This document shows, one piece after another, positions 31,773 to 42,590 of a stretch of 64,000 nucleotides of DNA. The stretch comes from Dromaius novaehollandiae (lineage: Eukaryota > Chordata > Aves > Casuariiformes > Dromaiidae), in NCBI RefSeq assembly GCF_036370855.1, contig NC_088117.1:248001-312000 (forward strand), read 5' to 3'. How positions within the stretch are numbered: the first letter of the stretch is position 1; every line of letters begins with the position of its first letter. The translations under genes were made by a program, and so were the position numbers. A model generated the notes under the pieces. The model saw only the letters and a program-made list of their open reading frames with translations, was not told the DNA's origin and made no database searches.

Positions 31773-31950
31773 CTGCACGTTTTAGAAATGAAGCCTTTGA
31801 CTTTTCATCAACTCAGCTTGGCTTCTTGTCCGCTAGCCACTGCCTCTGGTTTCTCCACACTGGCTCTCCTTGCACCTCCAAATTGGCAGAGCAGGCTTTG
31901 GACTCAGAGATGCCTTCCCACTGCGGATGTGAGAAGACAGGATCCCCTGG
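31755..31950 (+). CDS. CCDC81-like copy 1, candidate first exon starting in the LTR
   Basis: An ATG at 31755 lies inside the LTR, with a second in-frame ATG at 31788 outside it. The frame stays open to donor CTGG|GTGAAA and ends in phase 1, which fits the next exon (joining codon GAG). The encoded N-terminus (MKPLTFHQLSLASCPLA...) is not one I recognise, so this exon is a hypothesis based on phase and position. Confidence 0.35.
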
Positions 31951-32191
31951 GTGAAAACACTTCTGAGGTCTCCCTTTCAGCTCCAGACCTTTCCTGTGGT
32001 CATAATCAAGATTTTAGTCTGAAGTCAGTCAAGACCTCAGCTGTGAAGTTCCTGTCAAAGAGGCATTTCTTTGGGGTTGGTGGGGGGTGCTTGGCTACAC
32101 TTGCGTCTGCTGCCTTTCTTGGTTGGAGGTGCACTGAGTGGTTATGAGCTTGCTGACTCAGAGCCTGACATATCTATCATTTGCTTTGCAG

Positions 32192-32245
32192 AGTTCAATA
32201 ACTTGTACATCCTATTACCTTAGTCTACAGCTCATGCTGTACCAG
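32192..32245 (+). pseudogene. CCDC81-like copy 1 HU1 start exon, frameshifted
   Basis: 54 bp against 62 bp in copy 2 (55686-55747). The missing 8 bp (ATCTGGAC) convert the copy 2 reading FNNIWTCTSYYLSLQ into a frame that stops at TAG after eight codons. The splice sites are kept (TTTGCAG and CCAG|GTGGGA). Confidence 0.75.
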
Positions 32246-32704
32246 GTGGGACTTGCCTCCTGTTCCTCCCCTCATACCCTGGTGGCTTCAGTCCTCTTAA
32301 TATCCCCATGTCATGCAGTGCCATGATTCTTTCTGTCCTTTGGAAGCCAGAAAATGCCCCAGAAGGACACTGTGGTTGACTAATGTGCCACAGACCAGCT
32401 TCCCTGTCAATGGAGATAAAAGTGGAAGTCCAAGCGCAGTTTCAGAAAGTGATGGACACTTTCTGGAGCTTCTCTAGTCCCTGCAGAGAGAGCGGAAAGG
32501 CCCTTAGGTCTCCTCTAGTCAATGGATAATTGCTCAGCTTTTACTACACCAAGCAGTTCTTAGAGGGTGAAGAAGAGGAAGAGGAAAAACTCCAGACTCT
32601 GTAGGCCTTTGCCAAAGCTCTCCAAAGTGCCCAGGTCAGGTACAACCTCAGTCAGTTTTTCCATCACAAGAATGCTTCGTATTAGACTTTCTCTTTCTTT
32701 TCAG

Positions 32705-32861
32705 CCTGTCAGAATTGCTGGACTGGGGACATTTGCTGTTGTTAGAGAGCGAGTACAGAATAGAAAGAATGACCTGGTGGTTGTTGAGAGACCAGTGTTT
32801 CGTCTTTCGAGGGCTATTGCAAAGGCTTATGATCTCCCGTATGACAACAAAGATATTCCTG
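32705..32861 (+). CDS. CCDC81-like copy 1 HU1 exon
   Basis: Acceptor CTTTTCAG, donor CCTG|GTAAGA, 157 bp, phase 0-1. VRIAGLGTFAVV is the beta-hairpin of the eukaryotic HU-like domain, and LVVVERPVFRLSRAIAKAYDL is its second half. Nothing is disrupted in this exon. Confidence 0.72.
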
Positions 32862-33492
32862 GTAAGAAGAAAAACCCCTTTGCTCACTCTTGCAGCTGTG
32901 TCTGGAGCGATCCTCTCCTTTCAAAGCACCCCACCTTCTCTCTGCTGTGACCATCAGCCTGGTGTCCCCTGGGGAGAGGACACTGACACAAACAGTGGAG
33001 ACATTTGCAGATAAACTTGGGGGGGGTGGGGAGGGGAGAGGGGAGAGGAATTCTAAGGGCAGTTGTGAAGTCCTGCTGTTTTCCTTCTTCATTCCAGCCA
33101 TTTGACATGGCATGGCTAATCTTCTTCAAACCCAGAGTATATGGCCTGAGAGAAGAGATGCAATGGGCAAGCATCCTCCCCCTTGTCATGGGGACTGTCT
33201 CCATCCTCCCTGCTAGTCGTGCTGTCCTGTGTACTGTTCGTACCACAGGGCTGAGAGGCTTTCTTCCTATTTCTGTGTTGAAGAAATCATTGCTGTCCCC
33301 TTGGCATCTCAATTGTAAGAGAGCTTTGAACTTCTTCCAGGAAGGGATTACAGCACTTACTTTCAGGGAAATTACCAGAGGTACCAACCAACCTATACTC
33401 TGTATCACCTCTAGTCCTAGCAGATGCTGACTCTTTAGTTTATTCTGTTTAGCATTTCAGTAACGCTTTCTTCCTCTTGCACTATTTTCCAG

Positions 33493-33749
33493 ATCATAAC
33501 CACATTGAGCAACTGCAGTATGCTCGGATTGCCTCAGACATCTCCGTTTCTCAGAGGACAGTGGAGGGTTGCATAGAAAAGACCATGCGTCTTTTCTCTC
33601 TCTGCATAGAGAATGGCAAGAATGTTGCCTTTGTTTTAAATGATGTCGGCATGCTTGTTATCCAGGGAAAAGATGTGAAAATAAGATTTTATAAAGACTT
33701 TCTGAAAAGGCTGAATGGGACTGAAAAGATGCTAGAAGCTCTTCTTGGA
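33493..33749 (+). CDS. CCDC81-like copy 1 HU2 exon
   Basis: Acceptor TATTTTCCAG, donor GGA|GTAAGA, 257 bp, phase 1-0. VSQRTVEGCIEKTMRLFS, FVLNDVGMLVIQGKDV and IRFYKDFLKRLNGTEKML form the second HU-like domain. The end joins in phase with the 35026 exon (MRDSVLSG...), the same order as in CCDC81. Confidence 0.75.
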
Positions 33750-35025
33750 GTAAGATTTCCATTTTTCTAGTACTACTTGGAGTTCTTTTGCACTTCTCTT
33801 AAAGGACAAGGGAACTCATAGCTCCTCTTTCCAAAAGAGGTCTAGCTTCTGGGGCTAGTCATGGACTATAGCTCTCTGTAAAGGCCTTCTCTCACATTCA
33901 GAGGTCTTGGCAGCAGAAGGATGTAAGAAAAGCTGTACTGGGTCCAATCAAAGACCCCGTGAGCCCACTCCCATCCCCAAGAAAAAGCCTAAGGGAAAGA
34001 GCCTAAGAAAAAGCTCTTTGGGCACCAGCAGAAAAGCTGGTGGGCTTTTCAAAAGCAGAAAAGCTATTTGGGCTGGTGCCACTCTGAGTTAACAGCATCA
34101 GGTGACCTTGCTGCTTATTAATGAGTTTCTGCTTTGGCCATGTTTGGGATTCTGAGGTAGTGAGTTTGGCAATTTCACCATCTGCTACACACAAACATTT
34201 CTGAGCCCCTGTTAGAAAATGCATGCCTAATCATTTCATGGGACAGCCCTGAGTTCTTGTGTCAGGAGAACTCATCATGCCCCCCTCACCTTCTCCCCGT
34301 CCAGCATGTCTTTCACAGCTGCTTCTTGCCTTGGGCGAGACCCAGAGGCACCGGCAGACATGAGCTCCTCATTCCCTCTGAGGGAGGAATGATTTACCCC
34401 AAGACGTGCAGCCAGGCTGCAGCACAGCCCTGGTTCCCAGCTCTGTCTCTCCCACCTGGCTCACTCTCTGGGGTCTTGTCAGCATGTTTTCTGGGCCTTT
34501 GCTCCAGTAGGTCCCCATCCAAGATCCGGACCCCCTCAGATATTTGGCACTCCCAGGTCTTAACAACTGTGCAAAGGAAAAGGAAGGACTATGCCTCTCT
34601 GTAACTCCAAGCTGCAGATGCAGTCATTTGCATCCTAGGAGAGACTTGGGGTTAAGCCCATATCTGAGTCCTTTGTTCTCCATTCAGGAACAGTCACAAC
34701 AAGCCAAAAGACAAAAGCCAACACCCAGAAACCCCAGCTAATCAAATCTGCTTGCCTTCTTGGACTTCTCCATTAGAAAAGAATGGGCCTCCTGACTGAA
34801 TCTCATGATTCTTGCCCTCAGAAAAAAGCCTGGTGATGCTACTACCCATTCCAAATTATCTATTTAACAGCTTCTCTTTGCTATTACTGTTATTATTGTT
34901 AATAATGAAGGAGCACTTGGTGACAGGGTTTCAGAGGGACAGGAGCAGGAGAGTGGCTTGCTGCCTCTGTGAGCAAGAAGACAATTTCCTTGGCATCATC
35001 TCACATGTCTCTGTCTCTATTGCAG

Positions 35026-36177
35026 ATGCCAGAGATGAGGGATTCAGTCCTGTCAGGCACTGAGACTGTGGCTTCCCAGATCCGCTCTGGCAGTGTCATT
35101 GTCTTCCCACAGTGAGTATGTTGGGTTCAGCAGCCCCTGGCTGACCAAGCCAGGACCTTCTCAGCTTGCGTCTGGTTGTGCTGTCTTGCCAGGGCTTGTG
35201 AAGTCCTCTCAGGAAGTTATTCAGAACTAATCAGCAGTGGACCTCTATGATGCATCACACAGTTTCTGGATATAGTCTAGAGTAATGCTGCATATTCTGC
35301 TCTCTTACCAGAAATTTTACATTAGCTCCCTAATATCTTTGTGACCAGATTATTAACACAAGGTGCAAAGCAAATATGGAGCTCTTATTCAAACTGGAGT
35401 CTTCTGGTTTCCAGGTATGAACTCCAGATTGTGCAGCCTGCCATCAAAGGACCCGCAGAGCTCACCGAAGAACAGGAGGAGGAGAAGGATGATAATGGCA
35501 ACAAAAAAGGTAGTGGAACGGTTGACACCTGGGTGGTGTTTGGACATCCTCCTCACTAATGGGACATTATAGCCAAGGCTACAATGCAAGGCATAGGCAA
35601 CTTCATTTCATTTTGAAAGTTGGGAATTCCAATCCTGCTTTCTTAATTGTTCACAAACATACAAGTATCTTTGGGCTGAACACACCAAAAGAGTGAACTT
35701 GCACACACGAGATCTTTAGAGAGATCCCAAAGTCTGTGCCTTCATGGGAATTTCTCCCTCCTTCCCCGCAAGGCTCCATTTAGTCACCAGCATTTCTCAG
35801 CAAGGCCTCCCCCTGCTTTTCACAATATAGACAAGAGAAGCCAGTAGTACCAGAATTCCCCAGGGAATAACATTACCCTTTAGAAATTAAGAGTTGGACA
35901 ACATCCAGTGTCAGGAAAGGCCTAAAACCTCATGGGAAACATGGCTCCAGGGGGATGGCTTGGTGCAGTTTCATCACATGTATGCACACCTGCCCAGCAT
36001 TCCTGTTAGAATGGGCACAAAGATGCTGTTTGAAGAGTTCTCTGCTTTCTTGCTTGCAGGGGCTCTTCCTGACAATCGCCTTCTCTCCAGAGAGAGGCAT
36101 GCTCCACCCAAAAAGACTTCTATCCATAAGGAGGAAGACAAGATGCACAAAACCAGGGGAAAAGGGCTTCCTGACAG
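35026..36177 (+). CDS. CCDC81-like copy 1 linker exons (three)
   Basis: Exons 35026-35111 (RDSVLSGTETVASQIRSGSV), 35415-35509 (QIVQPAIKGPAELTEEQEEE, acidic) and 36060-36177 (RERHAPPKKTSIHKEEDK). The phases 0-2, 2-1 and 1-2 chain correctly. This is a charged, probably disordered linker after the HU domains. Confidence 0.6.
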
Positions 36178-36660
36178 GTCAGACTTGGGGGAAAATGGAT
36201 GTGGGGGACCCTGTGCTCTTATTCTTTTTAGGAATAAGAAGTTTCCTTCAGACACAATGTCTGGGCTAAGTCTGGCAGGCTATTACCATGTGGTACAGAT
36301 GCTAAAGTTTCCTTGTTGGGTAATCAGAGCATTAATGCAACTGCCAGGAGGGATCTGTGGTATTAGAGCCTTGAAATAACAGACAGGAGCCTCCATTCCC
36401 ATGACTCTGGCCTTCTTCTTGATCTACCAAGGGAAGGCCTAAACCTGGGCATCCTGAGCTTTCCTAGGGAGTGTTGTGCCACACCTGATGTTGCAGCTTG
36501 GGGTTATCTCTTTCTCTGTATTTGAAAGTACTTGGTCGAATGCAACCAATCTTCCTGCAGAGCTAGCTGCCTTCTGCTGCAGGGGCACACCTTGGGAGAC
36601 CAAACTGGAAAACAAACTCGTCCTCTACTCATACAGATGCCTTCTATTCTACCTTTTTAG

Positions 36661-38307
36661 TCCACCACCACCAATCCAGTGGAGCTCAGTGAAGAAAGTG
36701 GAAGCCAAAAAGAAAGAAATCCCTCATGCTGGACCAAAACTTGTAAACTTTATTGCTGAAGCTATTAAGACAAAAGAGCAGGTATATAATAGGGAGTGAT
36801 GCAATGTTTGCGTAGTAGTTTATTGTAGAAAAGCACGGTTGTACAGCCATTGACTTTGAAAAGATGTCACAGTGTGTGCTCATTTGTACATTAAGTGACT
36901 TCTCCTGGAGTCTACTTTAAAAGATGGGGGTTACTGTATGTTTAGAATCTGCTCTTCACTTCTGTTGTCTCATGAAACACATTAGAACACCTTCCTTGCC
37001 ACTATTCATAATGGAGTTCAAAATCAAAATGCCAGGCTTTTCTGGGATAGGAAATAGGAGTTTTTTAGATCATTGGTTAGTTCACACCTTGGTTGAGCCC
37101 ACGATAATTCAGGAGCAAAACACAGCTGACAAAAAGGGGCAGAAAAGAGAGTGAGAAATCAATAATAATAATGAATATAAAAACAAAAGCAGATGAGACT
37201 GACATTGCTGCTGTTACATTTCTGTGGCCCTCCAGAGAAGAATCCTCCAGGTTAAGAAACGACACCAAAGAGGTCTCTGTGAACTTCAAGCTGTAGAAAG
37301 ACAGGAGAAGAAAGAATGGCAGAAGAAAGAGAAAGACAGAAGGAAAGAAAAGGAAAAATTGGCACCACCGATCCCTGGGAGAGGAAAGGATAAGCTACAG
37401 AGGGCCACGGTACTGGCAGCATTTTAAACTAGACAGGAAAAAAACATCTCTCTCCTACAGAGCAGCTTGAGATTTCAGGCTATTTCAAGTATTCCTGGAA
37501 CTGTTACTGCAAAATGGCAGGAGTCTCATGAGAAAGGGTCAATTGGGCGATGCAGTGAAACCCTGGTCAGACTCCAGCATCCAATTCCTGGGGCAGGCGG
37601 AGGTCCTTCTTCTGGTTCCCCCTCTACTGCCACAGCATCCTGGCCAGAATTCACCCCTGGGATCTGTACGCTGGCAAACAGCCCTGTGTCTTTGCAGCAT
37701 GCTTGTCTGAGATTCTCCCTTCCTTTGCAGAAACCCACTGTTTCTTGGGGCACCACGCAAATCCCTTCTGCCAGCATGAGGAGGAAGGTGACCAGCCCAG
37801 ATCTCATAGAGGGAATGATGGGGAACTGGAAAGAGGATGGCGAATCATCCTCAGAGAAGGAGGGTGACAACTCACTGGAGATACCCCCAAAAAGGTAAGT
37901 ATGGAGCAAGTCGTGCCAAGGCCTGGGGCAGCTGAGTAGCACTGACCCATCTGCAGGGTCAAGGATCCAAATCCCTGATCCATGGCTCTCCTCTGAGCTG
38001 TCAAGCCATGGGGAGACCTGGGGTCAGGAGCCCCCAACTCCAGGTGCCTTTCTGCAGCCCAAAGCAAATGCCTAAACCTCATGCTGTGGGCACCAGTGAG
38101 ACTCTGTGTGCAGGGCCTGGGGAAGGTGAGAGGCAGGAAGGTTTCAGCCAGAGCGTGAGTGAGGGTTTCTTCCTGTTGTTCTAGGCCAATTTCCCCAGGG
38201 ACAAGCCAGGCCCTGCTCGAGATAGTGCCGTGCATCCTGGGACAGGTTGACCGAAGTCGGAGGGGACACAGGCATGAAGAGAGGGATCGGGAAGATAAGC
38301 TGCAGTG
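36661..38307 (+). CDS. CCDC81-like copy 1, exon module 1 (g-h-i-m')
   Basis: Exons 36661-36781, 37236-37409, 37461-37894 and 38185-38307, phases 2-0, 0-0, 0-2 and 2-2. They encode Lys-rich, Pro/Ser-rich sequence with few structural cues. The module is homologous in order and spacing to 38516-40780. The fourth exon (RPISPGTSQALLEIV) is a diverged relative of exon 40660-40780 (RHISPRKTQALLAAV). Confidence 0.52.
37573..38160 (+). repeat. near-identical intragenic repeat, copy 1 (partner 40040-40640)
   Basis: About 590-600 bp, from CTCCTGGGGCAGGCGGAGGT to GTGAGAGGCAGGAAGGTTTC, are almost unchanged between the two modules, while the sequences on both sides are clearly diverged. The same pair recurs in the second gene copy (61083 and 63617). 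The pattern fits gene conversion. Confidence 0.82.
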
Positions 38308-38515
38308 GTAAATATATCCAGATATGGGTGGTGTTTCCCCTCAGGCAACGCCCTTGCTTCCACCCCCAGCAGCAGCAGGGGAAAGAAGGGCTGTTCCCAA
38401 CACACACTTCCCCAGTAGAGCCACCTTCTGCTGCAGAGCGGGGTGCCCAGCCTGGGAGCAAAGGATGGCAATCTTCCCTGTGCTCCCACTAACTCCTCTT
38501 GCTGTGTGTCTGCAG

Positions 38516-41088
38516 TGAGCTGGCTGTTTTGAAGTGGAGAATGTGCAGGAAAAAGAAAAGCCAAGGCAATGACACTGCTGTGGCTGGACCCCAACCTGCA
38601 CAAACTATTTGTGACAGTCATGAGAGAGCAGGACAGGTACATGATAGACAGTGATGTAATTCTTGTCTCATAATTCATTGTAGAAAAGCACAGTTATATG
38701 GCTACAGAGTCTGAAATAGCTAATCTGTACTCATTTGAACATTAAGTGATTTCTTCTGGAGCTTCCTTTAAACCACGTATCTTCAGTTGTTTGTCTTTTT
38801 GGAGTGTGTTCTTTGCTCCCGTCATCTTATGCAACATATCAGACCATCTTCCTTGGCACCATTCTTCATGGAGATAAAAAGGCACTGTTCATAATGCAAA
38901 TAAAAATGCCAGGCTTTTCTAGGGTAGGAAATAATTTCTATTCAGATCATTGATCAGTTTGTGCTTTGGTTGTGCCTGTTATAACTGAGGAGCAAACATG
39001 GCTGATAGAAAGGCTAAAGACAAGGGGCAGAAGAGAGGGTGAGAACTAAAAAAATCCCACAAAGCACAGATGAGACTCCCACTGCTACTGTTGCATTTCT
39101 GTGACCCTTCAGGAATTCTACTCTCTCCCTGTGAGGAAAGATCAAAGTAAACACTGGGAAGCCTTACGTAAGAAGTACCTGAAGACAGCAAGGACAAGGT
39201 CGCCTTCATCAACAGCAAGAAGGGAAAGGGAACATCTGTGGAAGGCCCAGGTACCAGAAACCTTGTGAAACACGCAGTAAAATAGCATTTCTCTCCTCCA
39301 GAAGAGCTGAGCTTTGAAGGTCTCCAAGTCAGCATGGCATCATTGCTGCAAAATTGCAGGGCAGGTGACTCCTATCTGTCATGCTTGCCTGCTTATTACT
39401 GTAAGGGAGATGTAGTTAGAAAAAGCCAAAGGGCAAAGCCAGCAATCTGCCATGGTGAGCACATACACTGATCATCCCTCCCCCGAACTCAGACAAGCTC
39501 TGTTTCAGGTATCTGCACTTGCATTTGGACACATCTGTTCACAGTCCAATGACCTGAGCCATACCTAGACTACCTATAAGGCAGCTAGTTCTTTTATTTA
39601 GTCTTCACTGCATTGGAATGATCAGGAACATTATTCGTAATAGGAAGGCACATTTTCTGGAAGTTTAGTTTTTAACCGAAGCACTAGGATTTCCTTCCAA
39701 GCATGCTGACATTAAAAAAAGTTCTGCTTGTCTCAATGCACAAGGGATGAAGTCTTTAACTTCACTGGACAAAAAGATTTGAGAAGGAGTGTTGTAAACA
39801 TGCCTTTGCAGCACTACAGGCCTTCAGTGCTGATCAGTGGTATGGCCTCTGCCCACACTTCCATCTAAACTGCATGCTACTTTTTGCCCCTGCATAGTGG
39901 TAGAAACTGTATCTGTTGAGATATTATGGCTAGGTGCTGGATGAAATGGAAAGTGAAAAAGAGTTCTGCAAAACTGTGAGGGCTTTTGATTAGAAATTCC
40001 TTTAAAAAACACAAAACCACCACCAACAAAAAACAAAATCCCAACTCCTGGGGCAGGCGGAGGTCCTTCTTCTGGTTCCCCCTCTACTGCCACAGCATCC
40101 TGGCCAGAATTCACCCCTGGGATCTGTACACTGGCAAACAGCCCTGTGTCTTTGCAGCATGCTTGTCTGAGATTCTCCCTTCCTTTGCAGAAACCCACTG
40201 TTGCTTGGGGCACCACGCAAATCCCTTCTGCCAGCATGAGGAGGAAGGTGACCAGCCCAGATCTCATAGAGAGAATGATGGGGAACTGGAAAGAGGATGG
40301 CGAATCATCCTCAGAGAAGGAGGGTGACAACTCACTGGAGATACCGCCAAAAAGGTAAGTATGGAGCAAGTCGTGCCAAGGCCTGGGGCAGCTGAGTAGC
40401 ACTGACCCATCTGCAGGGTCAAGGACCCAAATCCCTGATCCGTGGCTCTCCTCTGAGCTGTCACGCCATGGGGAGACCTGGGGTCAGGAGCCCCCAACTC
40501 CAGGTGCCTTTCTGCAGCCCAAAGCAAATGCCTAAACCTCATCCTGCGTTGAAGAGTGCTGTGGGCACCAGTGAGACTCTGTGTGCAGGGCCTGGGGAAG
40601 GTGAGAGGCAGGAAGGTTTCGGCCAGAGCATGAGAGAGGGTTTCTCCCTGCTTTTGCAGGCACATTTCTCCTAGGAAAACGCAGGCATTGCTCGCAGCAG
40701 TGACATCTCTGGTGGAGAAGGTCACGCAGGGACAGACAAGAGAGATCAGTAGACAGAGGGATCATGAAGAGGCGGCTCAAGTGAGTAAAGAGCTATCTGC
40801 TGCAATGGGGTGTCCCTCTCTCCTTCCACTTCCAGCAGCACCTAGAGGGACTTCTCCTGGCACCTCCCGTGGGAGGGACAGCAGCACACTTCTGAGTCTG
40901 TGGCCTTGGTCAGACAGTCCTTAACTGAAGGGGAAGTTGCTGATGACTCAGAATAAGATTTCCGCTTTGGACATAGGTGGCTGAGGACATAAGGATTTGT
41001 CCAACGTTCGGCTCTCCATTTTCAGACTGGCAAGCCTGTCCTACCCTCTCAGAGTACAGACACCAAGACCCTTTGCCCTGGGGGTTGA
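38516..41088 (+). CDS. CCDC81-like copy 1, exon module 2 and last exon
   Basis: Exons 38516-38636, 39113-39250, 40158-40354 and 40660-40780 repeat the order of module 1. A short last exon, 41026-41088, ends in TGA. ISPRKTQALLAAVTSLVEKV looks helical. AATAAA follows at 41396-41401. Confidence 0.52.
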
Positions 41089-41395
41089 TACCTATTCACT
41101 CCATCGCAGGTACTGCCTGACTCAGTTCCCACTTGACTCAGCCCCCGACTGATTAGTTGCACTGGGGACTTCTCACTGGCTTGGGCAGGAGTGCCTGTGC
41201 CGTATCACAGAGACCACTGAAATGCTGCTCAAAGCGGCTCCATTAATACCTGGCCTGCATTAGGCCTGCTGTATTTCCTTGCTTTCTTTCTGTACCTAAA
41301 ACTGAACTTCTTTTCACTTCTCAGGGCTAGAGAGCCAGTCCAGCACAATGTGAACCAGCAACTGCCAGCTGTGCTGCCAAAGCGTTCTTGTGTTG

Positions 41396-41401
41396 AATAA
41401 A
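41396..41401 (+). terminator. polyadenylation signal of CCDC81-like copy 1
   Basis: AATAAA about 310 bp after the TGA at 41086-41088, followed within 30 bp by GTTGTG-type downstream sequence. Confidence 0.5.
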
Positions 41402-42590
41402 ACCAAATCTCCAAATTGTTGTGCATCTGTCCTTGGCAAGGTGTGCATTGCTCTGCACTGAGCAATATGCGAGCTTTGCAGGGTCAGGAAAAGGACAGCT
41501 CAGAGACAGGGAATGTGTTTCAGTCCCTGCTCTGGGGGCAGTTTAAAGGGTCATTACATAATTCTTCTGCTGGAGCCACATTCTTCGTGGTTAAGGAAAC
41601 TCCCTCTCTTTCCTGCTCCTTTGCCCCAGAGAGGGGAGGAGTCGAGAGCTGCAACTGCAGTAGTACAGGAGGGACTGTGAGGTTGGCATGAAGAGTGTGT
41701 GCGTGGAGGTTTCTTCTCCCCATACCTTCCTCAGCAACTGAGCTCAAAGCAGAGCGGTGTCACTCGAGCTTGTGCAGGATGGGGCTTTCAGACCCAATGA
41801 AAAGGGTCTCTCCTCATGGCCTGTTCTGTGCCCCAGGAGAGAGCTGGAAGAAACATGAGCTTCTAATGGGAGTCAAGGCAATACAGATTGCCCTGCTCGG
41901 GGGCTAAAGTCCAGCTTCAGGAAGATAACCCAGGCTTGGAAAGGCTCTGGCCTCAAACAGCATGTCTTGTTTGACTGCAGCATCTACTTTGTCCCTAACA
42001 TGACAGTCCTCGTGTAGCATCACATGGCAAAGTGTGGACATAGCTTTCCACAGCCTTATGGGTTCCCTTTTCTGGACAGCCAGCTGTGGAGCCTCCTCTG
42101 CTTGCCGCAATGCCTCACTGCCTTGGGAGCGAAACAGAGGAACTGAGGGTGCCTCAGACTAACACCATGGAGTGCTGAGGAACACAAACATACCACTACC
42201 ATAGGGAAGCTGCTTAACTAAATCAGCAGGTGTGTTACTGACACCACTGATCTGCAACTTCTCCGTGTTTGAAAGATGACGGAGCATCACTGGTATTCAT
42301 CCTAGAAAGAGGTAAACTTAAGATTCGTGCAAGGCCAATAAACCTGCTGTTTTCATTCATCACCTGCCCAGCGTGCCGGGAGATGGTCTAGACAGTCAGA
42401 ACAACAATCTAGAGGTAGAGATGGACATTACCAAACCGGATATACCTTTCACCATCAAATCATGCAGTGAAAGATCAGCTAACTTGTCAGCACTAACATC
42501 AGGAGCAATATGGATTTCCAGGTGGCAAGTGAGCTTAGTAGAACTCCCAAGGGGTAGGAGTGCACTACAGGCAGACTTGAGCGGCTGATT
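41402..42590. other. intergenic, no gene recognised
   Basis: Unique sequence without a trusted frame and without a 5' LTR for ERV-4, whose first recognisable matrix codons start around 42591. Confidence 0.5.

Larger units (their letters stand above)
31755..41088 (+). pseudogene. CCDC81-like HU-domain gene, copy 1 (probably disrupted)
   Basis: Candidate exons: 31755 or 31788-31950, 32192-32245, 32705-32861, 33493-33749, 35026-35111, 35415-35509, 36060-36177, 36661-36781, 37236-37409, 37461-37894, 38185-38307, 38516-38636, 39113-39250, 40158-40354, 40660-40780, 41026-41088 (stop TGA 41086). Phases chain without error except exon 32192-32245, which lacks 8 bp present in copy 2 and goes out of frame. 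Two HU-like DNA-binding folds can be seen (VRIAGLGTFAVV...VVVERPVFRL; then VEGCIEKTMRLFS...VKIRFYKDFL), matching the N-terminal half of CCDC81 as I know it. Basic, Pro-rich C-terminal exons replace the coiled coil of mammalian CCDC81. In mammals CCDC81 is linked to centrosomes and cilia. The role of these copies is unknown. Confidence 0.65.

Noticed and set aside
31383..31778. GTGCAG and CTGCAC flanking the solo LTR as an inverted target duplication
   Set aside because: Six bases, offset by two on one side. Chance is a sufficient explanation, and retroviral target duplications are direct, not inverted.
33907..34092. Lys-rich 61-codon frame between CCDC81-like exons
   Set aside because: It does not fit the phase of the flanking exons. 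The HU2 exon joins directly and in phase to the 35026 exon.
42373..42588. 71-codon frame upstream of ERV-4 gag, considered as a missing 5' gag part or dUTPase
   Set aside because: No motif of either family, and it is out of frame with the matrix codons that follow.
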